Assembly: GCA_963764205.1 (NCBI GenBank)
Contig: CAVXRN010000006.1
Span: 372,001 to 436,000 of the forward strand
DNA: 64,000 nucleotides
Source of the DNA: Chersky-840 sp963764205
GTDB lineage: Bacteria; Actinomycetota; Acidimicrobiia; Acidimicrobiales; UBA8190
Direction of reading: 5' to 3'
The notes under the pieces: model-generated
Seen by the model: only the letters and a program-made list of their open reading frames with translations
Told to the model about the DNA's origin: nothing
Database searches by the model: none
Made by a program: the position numbers and the translations under genes
Shown: one piece after another, positions 28,020-36,638 of the stretch
How the letters are laid out: every line of letters starts with the position of its first letter
Numbering within the stretch: position 1 is the first letter of the stretch

Positions 28020-28505
28020 TCAGCGGAGGATCTCGATGAGCAGGACCCACGCATTGGTGAGCCCCACGACCAGACACACGCCCGTTCCGGCGGCCACCCA
28101 GTAGAGGCCCGACACGCGTCCTGTCAGCAGCACGGCCGCGGCCACCACGATGAGCAGGGTGGCCGACTGCACCAGGACGATCCGGATGACGACCTGGTGC
28201 AGGGGTCGGGCGCGCAGCGCACGGCGGGCGGTGACCAAGATGGTGGAGACCACGACCCAGCCGGCGACGCCGATGACGAGGAGCTCGGCGCCGAGGGCCC
28301 GCACGCTCTGGAGGGGGAGCAGGCAGACGAGGCCGATGAGCACGGGCTCGACGAGGACGGTCACGGCTTCGCCCGCCCGACCGGGCAACCCCGGTGAGCT
28401 CAGGATCTGTTTGAGATTGATGGAGAGGGCGACGAACACGAGCCCGGTGAGTGCCGCGAACGCGCCGGTCTGGGCCACGAAGAAGTCGTGCCAGTCCGTG
28501 ATCAC
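28020..28505 (-). CDS. Four-helix membrane protein of unknown function
   Basis: The 161-residue protein starts at GTG 28505 (ITDWHDFFVAQTGAFAALTG). Four membrane helices are visible: FAALTGLVFVALSIN, VTVLVEPVLIGLVCLLPL, LLVIGVAGWVVVSTILV and a pair near the C-terminus (VLVQSATLLIVVAAAVLL and YWVAAGTGVCLVVGLTNAWV). The N-terminal amphipathic WHDFF segment precedes the first helix. I have seen similar short actinobacterial membrane proteins but cannot assign a function. CATAGT lies 6 nt before the start. It converges with the crcB cassette and is divergent from the methyltransferase at 28559. Confidence 0.75.
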   Translation of the reverse strand: MITDWHDFFVAQTGAFAALTGLVFVALSINLKQILSSPGLPGRAGEAVTVLVEPVLIGLVCLLPLQSVRALGAELLVIGVAGWVVVSTILVTARRALRARPLHQVVIRIVLVQSATLLIVVAAAVLLTGRVSGLYWVAAGTGVCLVVGLTNAWVLLIEILR

Positions 28506-28545
28506 GACGCGACTATGGCATCAACCGGGTGGGCGGTGGTCCCAG

Positions 28546-28551
28546 TAGGTT
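28546..28551 (+). promoter_or_regulatory. Putative -10 (TAGGTT) of leaderless methyltransferase gene
   Basis: TAGGTT is separated by 7 nt from the GTG at 28559. Confidence 0.5.
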
Positions 28552-28558
28552 GAGGCCG

Positions 28559-29317
28559 GTGAGCGTCGCCGGGGACTTCGACTACGAGCGAGGCGGGCGG
28601 CACTACGCCACGGTGCGTCGCACCGACCCTCGCATCGCGCTCGTCGTGCACGGGGCGCTGGGACCGGCCCGCACCGTGTTGAACGTGGGCGCGGGGGCGG
28701 GGTCCTACGAGCCGAGGGATCGGTACGTGGTGGCGCTCGAGCCCTCGGCCGCGATGCGGGCCCAGCGTCCCGACCACGCGGTGCCGGCGCTGCGGGGTGT
28801 GGCCGGGCAGCTCCCCTTCGACGACCGGTCCTTCGACGCGGCGATGGCCACGCTGACGGTCCACCAGTGGCCCGACGTGCAGGCGGGGTTGCGCGAACTG
28901 CGACGCGTGGCACGCGGGCCGGTGGTGGTGCTCACCTTCGACGGCGACGCCCTCGATCGCTTCTGGCTGGCGGACTACGTCCCGGAGCTGATCGAGGCCG
29001 AACGCCGACGGTACCCGGACCCGGTCGCCATCGGCCGAATGCTGGGCGAGGGTGCGACGGTTCGGCACGTCCCGGTGGCGCGCGACTGTGTCGACGGGTT
29101 CACCGAGGCGTACTTCGCCCGTCCCGAGGCGTTCCTCGACGAGGTGACGCGTCGCTCGCAGTCGGCGTGGGGGTTCGTCGACGACGGTGTCGAGGACCGA
29201 TTCGTCGAGCGGCTGCGCGCCGATCTCGAGACCGGAGCCTGGGACGAGCGCTACGGCGGCCTCCGCGATCAGGAGACCTTCGACGGTGGGCTCCGGTTGG
29301 TGGTCCAGGGCGGCTGA
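28559..29317 (+). CDS. Class I SAM-dependent methyltransferase
   Basis: The 252-residue cytosolic protein starts at GTG 28559. The Rossmann core shows motif I VLNVGAGAGSYEP, the acidic residue ending strand 2 in VVALEPSAAMRAQ, and FDAAMATLTVHQWPDVQAGL (motif post-II/IV) followed by LRELRRVARGPVVVLTFDGD. This is the Methyltransf_11-type arrangement. The start DFDYERGGRHYATVRRTDPR matches a set of actinobacterial small-molecule methyltransferases. The substrate is unknown and neighbours do not help. It is convergent with the Nudix gene. Confidence 0.85.
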   Translation: MSVAGDFDYERGGRHYATVRRTDPRIALVVHGALGPARTVLNVGAGAGSYEPRDRYVVALEPSAAMRAQRPDHAVPALRGVAGQLPFDDRSFDAAMATLTVHQWPDVQAGLRELRRVARGPVVVLTFDGDALDRFWLADYVPELIEAERRRYPDPVAIGRMLGEGATVRHVPVARDCVDGFTEAYFARPEAFLDEVTRRSQSAWGFVDDGVEDRFVERLRADLETGAWDERYGGLRDQETFDGGLRLVVQGG

Positions 29318-29349
29318 CCCGACCGCGGGCTCGTGGTGCGCCGCGTGCG

Positions 29350-29841
29350 TCAACCGGCCGACGTCGCGTCGGGGGTCGAGGTGTCTCCGATGCCGACGGC
29401 GCGCAGCAGCGCCCGGGTGAACGCGCTCATCTCGCCGTAGGGCAGGTGGTCGGGATCCCACCACTGCACCGCCGAGGTCTCGTCGCCGTCGGGACGGAGC
29501 GTGCCCCCGGTGACGGTGGCGGCGAAGACGGTGGAGACGTAGGACGTCTCGTCCCCGTTGGGGTAGGTCATTCGGAACTGCGGGCCACCGAGCACGCCGA
29601 GAATCGGTCCCAGTTCGAGGGTGACCCCGGCTTCCTCCTGCGCTTCACGCCGGGCTGCGTCGTGGGGGGACTCGTCGGGCTCGACGGCGCCGCCGATCAG
29701 GGCCCATTGGTCGGTGTCGGTGACCCGCACCAGGAGGATCCACCCCCGCCCGTCGCGGGGGATCACCGCGGCGGAGGGGAGCACGAGGAGCTCGGTCCCC
29801 ACCAATTCCCGGATTCGGCGGAGGTGGGGGGCGATCGCCAC
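29350..29841 (-). CDS. Nudix hydrolase
   Basis: The 163-residue protein starts at GTG 29841 (AIAPHLRRIRELVGTELLVL). The Nudix box is complete: GAVEPDESPHDAARREAQEE followed by AGV, fitting Gx5Ex7REUxEExGU. N-terminal strands read LVLPSAAVIPRDGRGWILLV, and the C-terminal part has ETSAVQWWDPDHLPYGEMS. It probably hydrolyses a nucleoside diphosphate derivative; the MutT/ADP-ribose-type substrate cannot be decided. TAGCTT sits 6 nt before the start. Confidence 0.9.
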   Translation of the reverse strand: MAIAPHLRRIRELVGTELLVLPSAAVIPRDGRGWILLVRVTDTDQWALIGGAVEPDESPHDAARREAQEEAGVTLELGPILGVLGGPQFRMTYPNGDETSYVSTVFAATVTGGTLRPDGDETSAVQWWDPDHLPYGEMSAFTRALLRAVGIGDTSTPDATSAG

Positions 29842-29847
29842 GGTTGC

Positions 29848-29853
29848 AAGCTA
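29848..29853 (-). promoter_or_regulatory. Putative -10 (TAGCTT) of leaderless Nudix gene
   Basis: Minus-strand TAGCTT is 6 nt before the GTG at 29841. Confidence 0.45.
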
Positions 29854-29887
29854 CCCGGGCGACCGGATTTAGAGCAGTGCGACTCTG

Positions 29888-30160
29888 TTGAACGAGCCCC
29901 CGGGTGCCGATGATCGGAGTATGGCGGAGGGGGCTGCGGTCGAGAGTGTTGCCGGTCGTCTGGCGAAGGGCGACGACAGCACCCTGACCTGGTTCGTGGT
30001 GACCTACGTCGACGGCGACGAAGAACACCGGGAGGGGACGCTCCTCGATGCCAGCGAGTTGGCGTCGACCTACGGCCTCGTGATCGTCCCCACGGCGCGC
30101 GGATCGTTCCGGTGGGTCCGTGATCCCGGGACGTGGCGGGTCCCGCACCGCGCCCGCTAG
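29888..30160 (+). CDS. Small soluble protein, function unknown
   Basis: The product is up to 90 residues from TTG 29888; ATG 29921 is an alternative start giving 79. The body has mixed strand and helix character (TLTWFVVTYVDGDEEHREGT, LASTYGLVIVPTARGSFRWV) and ends WRVPHRAR. No signal peptide, membrane segment or known motif is visible. It is divergent from the Nudix gene with only 46 bp between starts and convergent with the next methyltransferase, 3 bp apart. The compact packing supports its being a real gene. Function is unknown. Confidence 0.55.
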   Translation: MNEPPGADDRSMAEGAAVESVAGRLAKGDDSTLTWFVVTYVDGDEEHREGTLLDASELASTYGLVIVPTARGSFRWVRDPGTWRVPHRAR

Positions 30161-30163
30161 CGG

Positions 30164-30793
30164 CTAGCGGGCTGAGCCGGCTTTCGTCGCTTGGACGTAG
30201 AGCCGGACGGTGCCACTCTCGTGTGCGTATGGCGGTCGTCGCTCGGCCACCGTCACGTCGAGCCCGGCGCTCCGCGTGGCGCCGACGAGCTCGTCCAGCT
30301 CGAACAGGGTTGCCGCGAAGGGCACGGATTCGTCCAGGAACTCGTCGCGGTGGACCTCGCCCGTTCCCTCGTGCGCGCTGCACAGGACGTGGCCGCCGGG
30401 TCGCAGCACGCGGGCGAACTCGCGCAGCACCGGCCCGAGCTCCGCCCGGTGCAGGTGGATCACCGAATAGAACGCCAGGACACCCCCACACGACGCGGTC
30501 GCCATCGGGAGTGCGCCCATGTCAGCCGCGACCGCAGTGTCGAGGCGACGGAGGGCCAGCACCGCCATCTGGGTGCTCAGGTCCACCCCCACGACGCGGT
30601 GGCCCCGCTGACCGACGAAGGCACCGATCTGACCCGGGCCGCACCCGATGTCGAGCACGGGGTCACCGACCGTTGCTGCGAACGACGCGAGGAGCTCGCG
30701 GTCGCGGGGCTTGCCCGCCAGCTCGTCGACGAACCGTTCCTGGTACTTCGCGGCCACGGTGTCGTACGAGGAGCGGAGGTAGTCCCACGTCAT
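30164..30793 (-). CDS. Class I SAM-dependent methyltransferase (UbiE/COQ5-like fold)
   Basis: The 209-residue protein starts at ATG 30793 with GAGAGGATG nearby as ribosome-binding site. It begins TWDYLRSSYDTVAAKYQERF. Motif I is VLDIGCGPGQIGAFV, motif II region VVGVDLSTQMAVLALRR, motif III AADMGALPMATASCGGVLAF and then LREFARVLRPGGHVLCSAHE, the typical Methyltransf_25/11 layout. The C-terminal strand GTVRLYVQATK closes the sheet. The substrate is unknown. Confidence 0.88.
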   Translation of the reverse strand: MTWDYLRSSYDTVAAKYQERFVDELAGKPRDRELLASFAATVGDPVLDIGCGPGQIGAFVGQRGHRVVGVDLSTQMAVLALRRLDTAVAADMGALPMATASCGGVLAFYSVIHLHRAELGPVLREFARVLRPGGHVLCSAHEGTGEVHRDEFLDESVPFAATLFELDELVGATRSAGLDVTVAERRPPYAHESGTVRLYVQATKAGSAR

Positions 30794-30917
30794 GTGGACA
30801 TCCTCTCGCCCGCGTGACCGAGTGGGGCCGGACTGGATAGGGCGGCGCGGCGCGGGGAGAAACCGGGGGCGGGTCGGGGTGGGTCGCGGCGCGTCGGACG
30901 TCGTCCGCGGGGAGTCG

Positions 30918-31025
30918 CTACTCCTTGGGTGCGGCGGCCTCGACCCATCGCTTGGTCAGCCATCCCACCCATCCGAGCCAGACCACGACCGTCAGCCACC
31001 ATACGATCCAAATCGGACTGGTCAC
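30918..31025 (-). CDS. 35-residue single-pass membrane microprotein
   Basis: GTG 31025 follows TCGAGGTTGACCT. The product reads VTSPIWIVWWLTVVVWLGW, then VGWLTKRWVEAAAPKE. It is one Trp-rich hydrophobic helix of about 22 residues followed by a basic-acidic C-terminal tail, so a single-pass inner-membrane protein is likely. It stands alone between the methyltransferase at 30164 and the DUF222/HNH gene. Codon composition fits coding DNA, but the size means a chance frame cannot be excluded. Confidence 0.45.
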   Translation of the reverse strand: MTSPIWIVWWLTVVVWLGWVGWLTKRWVEAAAPKE

Positions 31026-31159
31026 AGGTCAACCTCGATTCGAGCGCCGTCTCCGGTGGTCCAAGTTATCCGTCGGGTAGGGGCCGTCGCCTCTCGAAGG
31101 GGGTGACGGCTCCATGCCATCCGGTGAGCACTGATACACCCTCATGACACACTGCCAGT

Positions 31160-32386
31160 GTGCTCGCCGACCTGATGAAGGCCCGCTGCGACATCGCCGC
31201 CCATCTCGCCCATGCCGACCCCGACCGGGTGACCACGGCCCAGGCGGTCGAGGTGCTGGAGGTGTTCGCCGAGCTCGAGCGGCTGGTCGTGGCAGGAAAG
31301 GTCCTCTACACCCGACGCGCCACCCAGGGCACGGCCTGGCGCGACGACGGGCACCGATCGGCCGCGTCGTGGATGGCGGAGAAGACCGGGACGGGCCTGG
31401 GCGAGGCGTTGGGCACGTTGGAGACCGCCGAGGCGCTGGCCTCGCTGCCTGAGACAACCGAGGCGCTGCGCCGGGGCGAGCTGTCGGGATCCCAGGTGAA
31501 AGTCATCGCCGCGGCCGCCCTCGACCACCCCGAGGCCGAGAGACAACTCCTGCAGAGCGCGGCGAGCCAGAGCTTCAAGGGGCTCCGAGAGCGCGCCGCG
31601 CTGGTGCGGGCCTCGGCCAGATCCGCCCAAGAGGAGAACGCCCGCTACCTCGCGGTCGAGCGCTCGCGCTCGGTGCGGCACTGGGCCGACCCCGACGGGG
31701 CCTTCCGGCTCGAGGCCAGGCTCACCCCCGACGCCGGGGCCAAGCTCGTCTCGGCCCTGCAGGTCGAGGCCGACGCCCGGTTCAACGCGGCCCGCAGAGC
31801 CAACCACGAAGAGGATCCCGCCGCCTACCGGGCCGACGCCCTGGTGGCGCTCGTGGCGGGCGAGCCTTTGGCGTCGGCACCCGAGGGCTCCACGCGAACC
31901 GGGGCGGCACGCGCCACGGTGTGCATCCGCGTCGACGGCGCCGCGCTCAAGCGGGGCTTCACGACGACGGGGGAGACCTGTCACATCCCCGGGGTCGGAC
32001 CGGTGCCCGTGGCGGCCGTGCGGCGCCAGCTCGCCGATGCGCACGTCAAGATCCTCGTGCGCGATGGCAAGGACGTGACCACCGTGTGCCACGCGGGCCG
32101 GACCGTGACCGCCCACGTGCACAGTGCCCTCGAAGAGCGTGACCCGGTCTGTGTGGTCCCGGGCTGCGACGTCGCGCACGGGCTCGAGAACCACCACTGG
32201 GACGTCGACTACGTGGTGTGCAAGACGACGTCGCTGGCGGGTCTGGCCCGGGTGTGTCACTGGCACCACGGGCTGCTCACCCATGGTGGCTATGTCCTCG
32301 AAGGAGAACCGGGGTCCTGGGTGATGCGCGGACCACCGGGTGGTGACACGTTCGAGACCGGGGTGCCGTTGATCGACAGCGGTTGA
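31160..32386 (+). CDS. DUF222 / HNH endonuclease-like protein
   Basis: The 408-residue protein starts at GTG 31160. The N-terminal about 230 residues form DUF222 (helical: LADLMKARCDIAAHLAHADP, LYTRRATQGTAWRDDGHRSA, LPETTEALRRGELSGSQVKV). The C-terminal HNH region contains CVVPGCDVAHGLENHHWDVD and LARVCHWHHGLLTHGGY, with two Cys and the paired His residues of an HNH zinc-finger nuclease fold. Such genes are multi-copy in many actinobacteria, and some lie inside mobile elements; no inverted repeats or intron features are visible here. The cellular role is not known. Confidence 0.9.
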   Translation: MLADLMKARCDIAAHLAHADPDRVTTAQAVEVLEVFAELERLVVAGKVLYTRRATQGTAWRDDGHRSAASWMAEKTGTGLGEALGTLETAEALASLPETTEALRRGELSGSQVKVIAAAALDHPEAERQLLQSAASQSFKGLRERAALVRASARSAQEENARYLAVERSRSVRHWADPDGAFRLEARLTPDAGAKLVSALQVEADARFNAARRANHEEDPAAYRADALVALVAGEPLASAPEGSTRTGAARATVCIRVDGAALKRGFTTTGETCHIPGVGPVPVAAVRRQLADAHVKILVRDGKDVTTVCHAGRTVTAHVHSALEERDPVCVVPGCDVAHGLENHHWDVDYVVCKTTSLAGLARVCHWHHGLLTHGGYVLEGEPGSWVMRGPPGGDTFETGVPLIDSG

Positions 32387-32390
32387 GCGC

Positions 32391-33257
32391 TCAGCCCCGG
32401 CGCGCCTCGAGTGCGTCGAGCATCTCCGCGGGCACGTTGAGGTCGCCCCGGCCGGTCCCCACCGCCAGCCCTGGTTTGAACGAGCCGTGGAAGTCCGACC
32501 CACCCGTGGCGACGAGCCCGGTGCGGGCCGCCATCCGCCGCAGCACCGAACGCTGGTCCGGGGTGTAGGACGAGTAGACCGCCTCGATCCCGTCGAGGCC
32601 TCCCGCCGCGAGCTCCGCCACGAGCCGCTCGAGGTGCTGGGGCCCGAGCCCGGTGGACAGCGGGTGGGCGAGCACCGCCACGCCGCCCGAGGCATGGGCC
32701 AGGCGGGCCACGTCGGGCGGGTCGAGGCGGGCCTTGGGCACGTACCCGGGCCGGCCGTCGGCGAGGTAGCGGTCGAAGGCGTCGTCGATGTCCTGGGCCG
32801 CGCCCGACTTCACCAGCGCCCGGGCGAAATGGGGTCGGCCCATGCCCGCCTCGTCCCCGGCCTCGGCCACCACGTCCTCGTAGGTGATCCCGGTCCCGAG
32901 CTCTCTGAGACGGTCCGCCAGCTCCCGGTTGCGCACGGCCCGGTCTCCCCGGAGCTTCACGAGCTCGTCCTGGAGCGGTCCGGGCCCGGGCTCGACGAAG
33001 TAGACGAGTACGTGCACCGACCCTTCGATGGGCGGCGCCCCCGACGGCGGGGCTGGCTTGCGGCACGACACCTCGCACCCGGGCACGAGCCGAATCCCGA
33101 CCTCGGCCGCCACCGTGCCCGCCTCGCCCAACCCGGCCAGGCTGTCGTGGTCGGTCAACGCCAGCGCCGAGCACCCCGCCTGCGCCGCCAACTCGACGAC
33201 ACGGCCGGGGGACTCCGAGCCGTCGGACACGGTGGAATGGGTGTGCAGGTCGATCAC
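32391..33257 (-). CDS. PHP-domain phosphoesterase (TrpH/YciV/RNase AM type)
   Basis: The 288-residue protein starts at GTG 33257. The PHP metal site is visible: IDLHTHSTVSDGSES (HxH), LALTDHDSLAGLGEA (second His/Asp), the Glu in LVPGCEVSC, the His in VAVLAHPLSTGLGP, and the final GGSDFHG. This pattern fits the 3',5'-nucleoside bisphosphate phosphatase and 5'-to-3' RNase AM group; the choice of substrate is inference. TAGCCT lies 6 nt before the start, so the mRNA is probably leaderless. It is convergent with the HNH gene (4 bp) and divergent from purF. Confidence 0.88.
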   Translation of the reverse strand: MIDLHTHSTVSDGSESPGRVVELAAQAGCSALALTDHDSLAGLGEAGTVAAEVGIRLVPGCEVSCRKPAPPSGAPPIEGSVHVLVYFVEPGPGPLQDELVKLRGDRAVRNRELADRLRELGTGITYEDVVAEAGDEAGMGRPHFARALVKSGAAQDIDDAFDRYLADGRPGYVPKARLDPPDVARLAHASGGVAVLAHPLSTGLGPQHLERLVAELAAGGLDGIEAVYSSYTPDQRSVLRRMAARTGLVATGGSDFHGSFKPGLAVGTGRGDLNVPAEMLDALEARRG

Positions 33258-33263
33258 CGCCCG

Positions 33264-33269
33264 AGGCTA
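33264..33269 (-). promoter_or_regulatory. Putative -10 (TAGCCT) of leaderless PHP gene
   Basis: Minus-strand TAGCCT ends 6 nt before the GTG at 33257. Confidence 0.5.
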
Positions 33270-33439
33270 CCCGGGGCCGGAAGCGTGCCCAGCCTGCTCG
33301 CGGGCCCTCGCGACGAGATGCGGGGAACCGTTGCAGCGGTGTGGGAAGGTAGGCTCGTCAACGCGGCGAGAGGATGCGCCGGGGGAACGGGAGCCCCCTT
33401 GAACGTCCGGCGCAGTGAGGGCAACGCGATGAGGGCCCA

Positions 33440-34960
33440 GTGAAAGAAGCCTGCGGTGTCTTCGGCGTGTACGCGCCGGGCAAGCCCGTCGCCCAACTCA
33501 CCTTCGACGGGATGTTCGCTCTGCAGCACCGTGGCCAGGAGTCGGCCGGCATGGCGGTGAGCGACGGCGAGACCATCACCGTCGTGCGCGACATGGGGCT
33601 GGTCACCACCGTCTTCGACGAGCGCACCATCTCGTGTCTGCCCGGGGCGCTCGCCATCGGCCACACCCGCTACTCGACCACCGGGGCCTCGGAGTGGCGC
33701 AACGCCCAGCCCGTCTTTCGGGCCGTGGGACGCGCCGGGTTCGCCCTCGGCCACAACGGGAACCTCACCAACACCGCCACGTTGGCAGAACAAGCCGGCA
33801 TGTTGCCCGGCGTCGTCGCATCCGACAGTGATCTCGTGGCCGAGCTCGTCTCGCTCCGGTTCCCCGCCGCGGTCCCGTGGGAGGCCGCGTCCGACGATGC
33901 CGACACCTTCGCCGAGGGCGACCTCGACGTCGCGGCGGGCATCGGTACGGGGCTCGACGCCCCCGACGACGCGCTCGAGGACGCGCTGCGCGAGGTCCTG
34001 CCCATGCTCGAAGGCGCGTTCTCGTTCGTCCTCGTCGACGCCACCCACCTCGTGGGCGTGCGCGACCCGGCGGGCCTGCGGCCACTGTGCCTGGGCCGGC
34101 TCGGCCCGGCCGAGGCTCCCGAAGGGTGGGTGCTCGGCTCCGAGACACCGGCCCTCGACATCGTGGGCGCCACCTTCGTCCGCGAGATCGAGCCGGGCGA
34201 GATGGTGGTGGTCGACGCCAAGGGTGTGCGGTCCGAGCAGCTGTTCTCCCCCGAGCGGATCGACCCGCACCTGTGCATCTTCGAGTTCGTCTACTTCGCC
34301 CGGCCCGACAGCCGCCTCTACGGGCGCGAGGTGCACAGCGCCCGGCGGCGCATGGGCGAGTTGCTGGCATCGCAGGCACCGGTCGACGCCGACCTCGTCA
34401 TGGGCGTGCCCGAGTCGGGCGTGCCCGCGGCCGAGGGCTACGCCCGCGCCAGCGGCATCCCCCACGGCCAGGCCCTGGTGAAGAACCGCTACATCGGCCG
34501 TACGTTCATCACGCCGGGCCAGGACGCGCGCGACGCCGGGGTGCGGCGCAAGCTCAACCCGCTGCGCGAGAACATCGTGGGCCGACGGATCATCGTCGTC
34601 GACGACTCGATCGTGCGCGGCACGACCCAGCGCGCCGTGGTCCGGATGCTGCGCGAAGCCGGTGCCGTCGAGGTCCACCTGCGCATCTCGTCACCGCCGC
34701 TGTCGTGGCCGTGTTTCTACGGCATCGACATCCCCGACCGCGACCAGCTGGCCGCGGCGCAGCACACCGTGGCCGAGATCGCCGAGTTCTTGAACGTCGA
34801 CTCACTCGAGTACCTCTCGCTCGACAACCTCGTGACCGCCATCGACGCCCCCGGGGCGGGGTTCTGCACGGCCTGTCTCACCGGGCAGTACCCGGTGCCC
34901 GTCCCCGTGCGCCTCGCGGCGGGCACCGGACGAGCCGAGCCCGCGCCTGCCACCGCCTGA
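33440..34960 (+). CDS. purF: Amidophosphoribosyltransferase
   Basis: This 506-residue enzyme makes 5-phosphoribosylamine from PRPP and glutamine, the committed step of purine synthesis. The GTG at 33440 follows GATGAGGGCCCA. After a short propeptide (MKEA) comes the nucleophile Cys in ACGVFGVYAPG, with FALQHRGQESAGMAV and IGHTRYSTTGASEW. The PRT domain carries IIVVDDSIVRGTTQRAVVRM. Cys residues in HLCIFEFVYFAR, WPCFYGIDIP and FCTACLTGQY match Fe-S ligands of the Bacillus-type enzyme (family knowledge). It starts the purF-purM-pyrE operon; purM begins 1 bp after its stop. Confidence 0.97.
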   Translation: MKEACGVFGVYAPGKPVAQLTFDGMFALQHRGQESAGMAVSDGETITVVRDMGLVTTVFDERTISCLPGALAIGHTRYSTTGASEWRNAQPVFRAVGRAGFALGHNGNLTNTATLAEQAGMLPGVVASDSDLVAELVSLRFPAAVPWEAASDDADTFAEGDLDVAAGIGTGLDAPDDALEDALREVLPMLEGAFSFVLVDATHLVGVRDPAGLRPLCLGRLGPAEAPEGWVLGSETPALDIVGATFVREIEPGEMVVVDAKGVRSEQLFSPERIDPHLCIFEFVYFARPDSRLYGREVHSARRRMGELLASQAPVDADLVMGVPESGVPAAEGYARASGIPHGQALVKNRYIGRTFITPGQDARDAGVRRKLNPLRENIVGRRIIVVDDSIVRGTTQRAVVRMLREAGAVEVHLRISSPPLSWPCFYGIDIPDRDQLAAAQHTVAEIAEFLNVDSLEYLSLDNLVTAIDAPGAGFCTACLTGQYPVPVPVRLAAGTGRAEPAPATA

Positions 34961-34961
34961 C

Positions 34962-36053
34962 GTGGGCCCGGCGCACACGGCCGACCCGGCGGGCGCGATC
35001 TCAAGGCGCGCCGGAGGCGCGACCTACGCCGGCGCCGGGGTCGACATCGAAGCCGGTGACTCCGCCGTGGCCCGCATCCGTGCCCTGGTGGCGTCGACGG
35101 CGCGGCCCGAGGTCCTCGGCGGCATCGGCGGCTTCGGCGGATCGTTCGCCTTCGACCCCGGCCGCCATCGCGCCCCCGTGCTCGTCTCGTCCACCGACGG
35201 CGTGGGGACCAAGTCGTACGTGGCCGCCGCCACGGGTCGTTACGACACCATCGGGATCGATCTCGTGGCGATGTGCGTCGACGACATCGTGTGCGTCGGC
35301 GCCGAGCCGCTCTTCCTCCTCGACTACATCACGACCGGAAAGCTCGACCCGCAGCAGATGGAGCAGCTCGTGGCGGGTGTGGCGGCGGGGTGCCGCACGG
35401 CGGGCTGCGCGCTGCTCGGGGGCGAGATGGCCGAGCACCCCGGTGCGCTGCCCCCCGGCGAGTTCGACCTGGCCGGCTTCACCGTGGGCGTCGTCGACCG
35501 CGACGCCATGCTGGGCCCGGGCCGCGTCGCCGACGGCGACGCGCTCGTCGGCCTCGTGTCGCCGGGCCTGCGATGCAACGGCTACACCCTGGCGCGCCAC
35601 GTCCTGCTGGAACGGGCCGGGCTCGACCTCGACGATCCCGCCTGGTCCGGCGCGACGCAGTCCGTGGCGGACGAGCTCATGGCACCGTCGGTCATCTACG
35701 CCCCGGCCGTGCGCGCCGCGCTCGACACCGTCGACGTGCACGCCGCGGCCCACGTCACCGGTGGCGGCATCCCGGGCAACCTCGTCCGCGTCCTGCCCGC
35801 CGGCCTCGATGCCGTGGTCGACCGTGCCAGCTGGATCGAGCCGCGCGTCTTCGGCGAGATCCGACGCCTCGGCGACGTCGACGAGACGGAGATGGCAAGG
35901 GTGTTCAACCTCGGGATCGGCATGGTGCTCGTCGTCGACGCCGCCCACGACACGGCCGCGGTCGACGCGCTCGCCGCAGCGGGGTGTGGCGCCGCGGTCA
36001 TCGGTCGCGTCACGACAGGGTCGGGCCAGGTGTCGATGAAGGCCCACCCGTGA
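34962..36053 (+). CDS. purM: AIR synthetase (FGAM cyclo-ligase)
   Basis: The 363-residue enzyme closes the imidazole ring to AIR. The GTG start at 34962 lies just after the purF stop. Motifs are AGVDIEAGDSAVARIRALV, GGFGGSFAFDPGRHRAPVLV, STDGVGTKSYVAAATGRYDT, GIDLVAMCVDDIVCVGAEPL, LLGGEMAEHPGALPPGEFDL and VTGGGIPGNLVRVLP, all of the AIRS fold shared with PurL. The N-terminal about 20 residues are not conserved, so the true start may be a little later. The stop overlaps pyrE by 4 bp. Confidence 0.96.
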   Translation: MGPAHTADPAGAISRRAGGATYAGAGVDIEAGDSAVARIRALVASTARPEVLGGIGGFGGSFAFDPGRHRAPVLVSSTDGVGTKSYVAAATGRYDTIGIDLVAMCVDDIVCVGAEPLFLLDYITTGKLDPQQMEQLVAGVAAGCRTAGCALLGGEMAEHPGALPPGEFDLAGFTVGVVDRDAMLGPGRVADGDALVGLVSPGLRCNGYTLARHVLLERAGLDLDDPAWSGATQSVADELMAPSVIYAPAVRAALDTVDVHAAAHVTGGGIPGNLVRVLPAGLDAVVDRASWIEPRVFGEIRRLGDVDETEMARVFNLGIGMVLVVDAAHDTAAVDALAAAGCGAAVIGRVTTGSGQVSMKAHP

Positions 36054-36613
36054 CCGTCGAGGCCCATTCGCTCGAGGCACTGCGCCAGCACATTCTCGAC
36101 CACTCGGTCAGGACCGGCGACTTCGTCTTGAAGTCGGGACGCAAATCGTCGTGGTTCATCGACTCCAAGCAGACCGTGTGCCGCCCCGGCGGCATGCTCC
36201 TCGTGGCCGACGCCGTGCTCGACGCGATCCCCGAGGACGCGAGCGCCATCGGTGGCCTCACCATGGGTGCGGACCCTGTCGCCTTCGTCACGGCGGGGGT
36301 CGCCGCCACGCGCGGACGCGCCCTGAAGGCGTTCAGTGTCCGCAAGGAGACCAAGGACCACGGCGGCGGCGGGCGTGTCGCCGGCGCGCTGGACGTGGGG
36401 GACAAGGTCGTGGTCACCGAGGACACCGTCAGCCGGGGCACGTCACTGCTCGAGGCCGTCACCGTCGTGCGCGCCGCCGGTGCGGACGTGGTGCTGGCTC
36501 TGGCCGTCGTCGACCGCGGCGGTACGGCGAACGCCATCCTCGGCGACGAGGGCGTGACCTTCCGGGCGCTGCTGACCGGACCCGACCTCGGCTTCGAGTT
36601 CGACGGGCCCTGA
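36050..36613 (+). CDS. pyrE: Orotate phosphoribosyltransferase
   Basis: The 187-residue enzyme forms OMP from orotate and PRPP. The GTG at 36050 overlaps the purM stop. It shows LKSGRKSSWFIDSKQTVCRP, GGLTMGADPVAFVTAGVAAT, FSVRKETKDHGGGGRVAG (the mobile lid) and the PRPP-binding VVVTEDTVSRGTSLLEAV. Length is normal for an OPRTase. Its place in a purine operon couples pyrimidine synthesis to PRPP demand; both pathways use PRPP. The downstream gene starts 25 bp later and may be read from the same transcript. Confidence 0.95.
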   Translation: MTVEAHSLEALRQHILDHSVRTGDFVLKSGRKSSWFIDSKQTVCRPGGMLLVADAVLDAIPEDASAIGGLTMGADPVAFVTAGVAATRGRALKAFSVRKETKDHGGGGRVAGALDVGDKVVVTEDTVSRGTSLLEAVTVVRAAGADVVLALAVVDRGGTANAILGDEGVTFRALLTGPDLGFEFDGP

Positions 36614-36638
36614 GCCACACCCACCGCCGGCACGCCTC

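Noticed and set aside
31160..32386. Mobile element carrying the HNH nuclease
   Set aside because: No inverted or target-site repeats, no intron or transposase features; DUF222-HNH proteins are often stand-alone in actinobacteria.
33877..36039. 720-codon plus-strand frame overlapping purF and purM
   Set aside because: It is out of frame with purF and purM, both complete with catalytic motifs; the product is Arg/Ser/Pro-rich nonsense.
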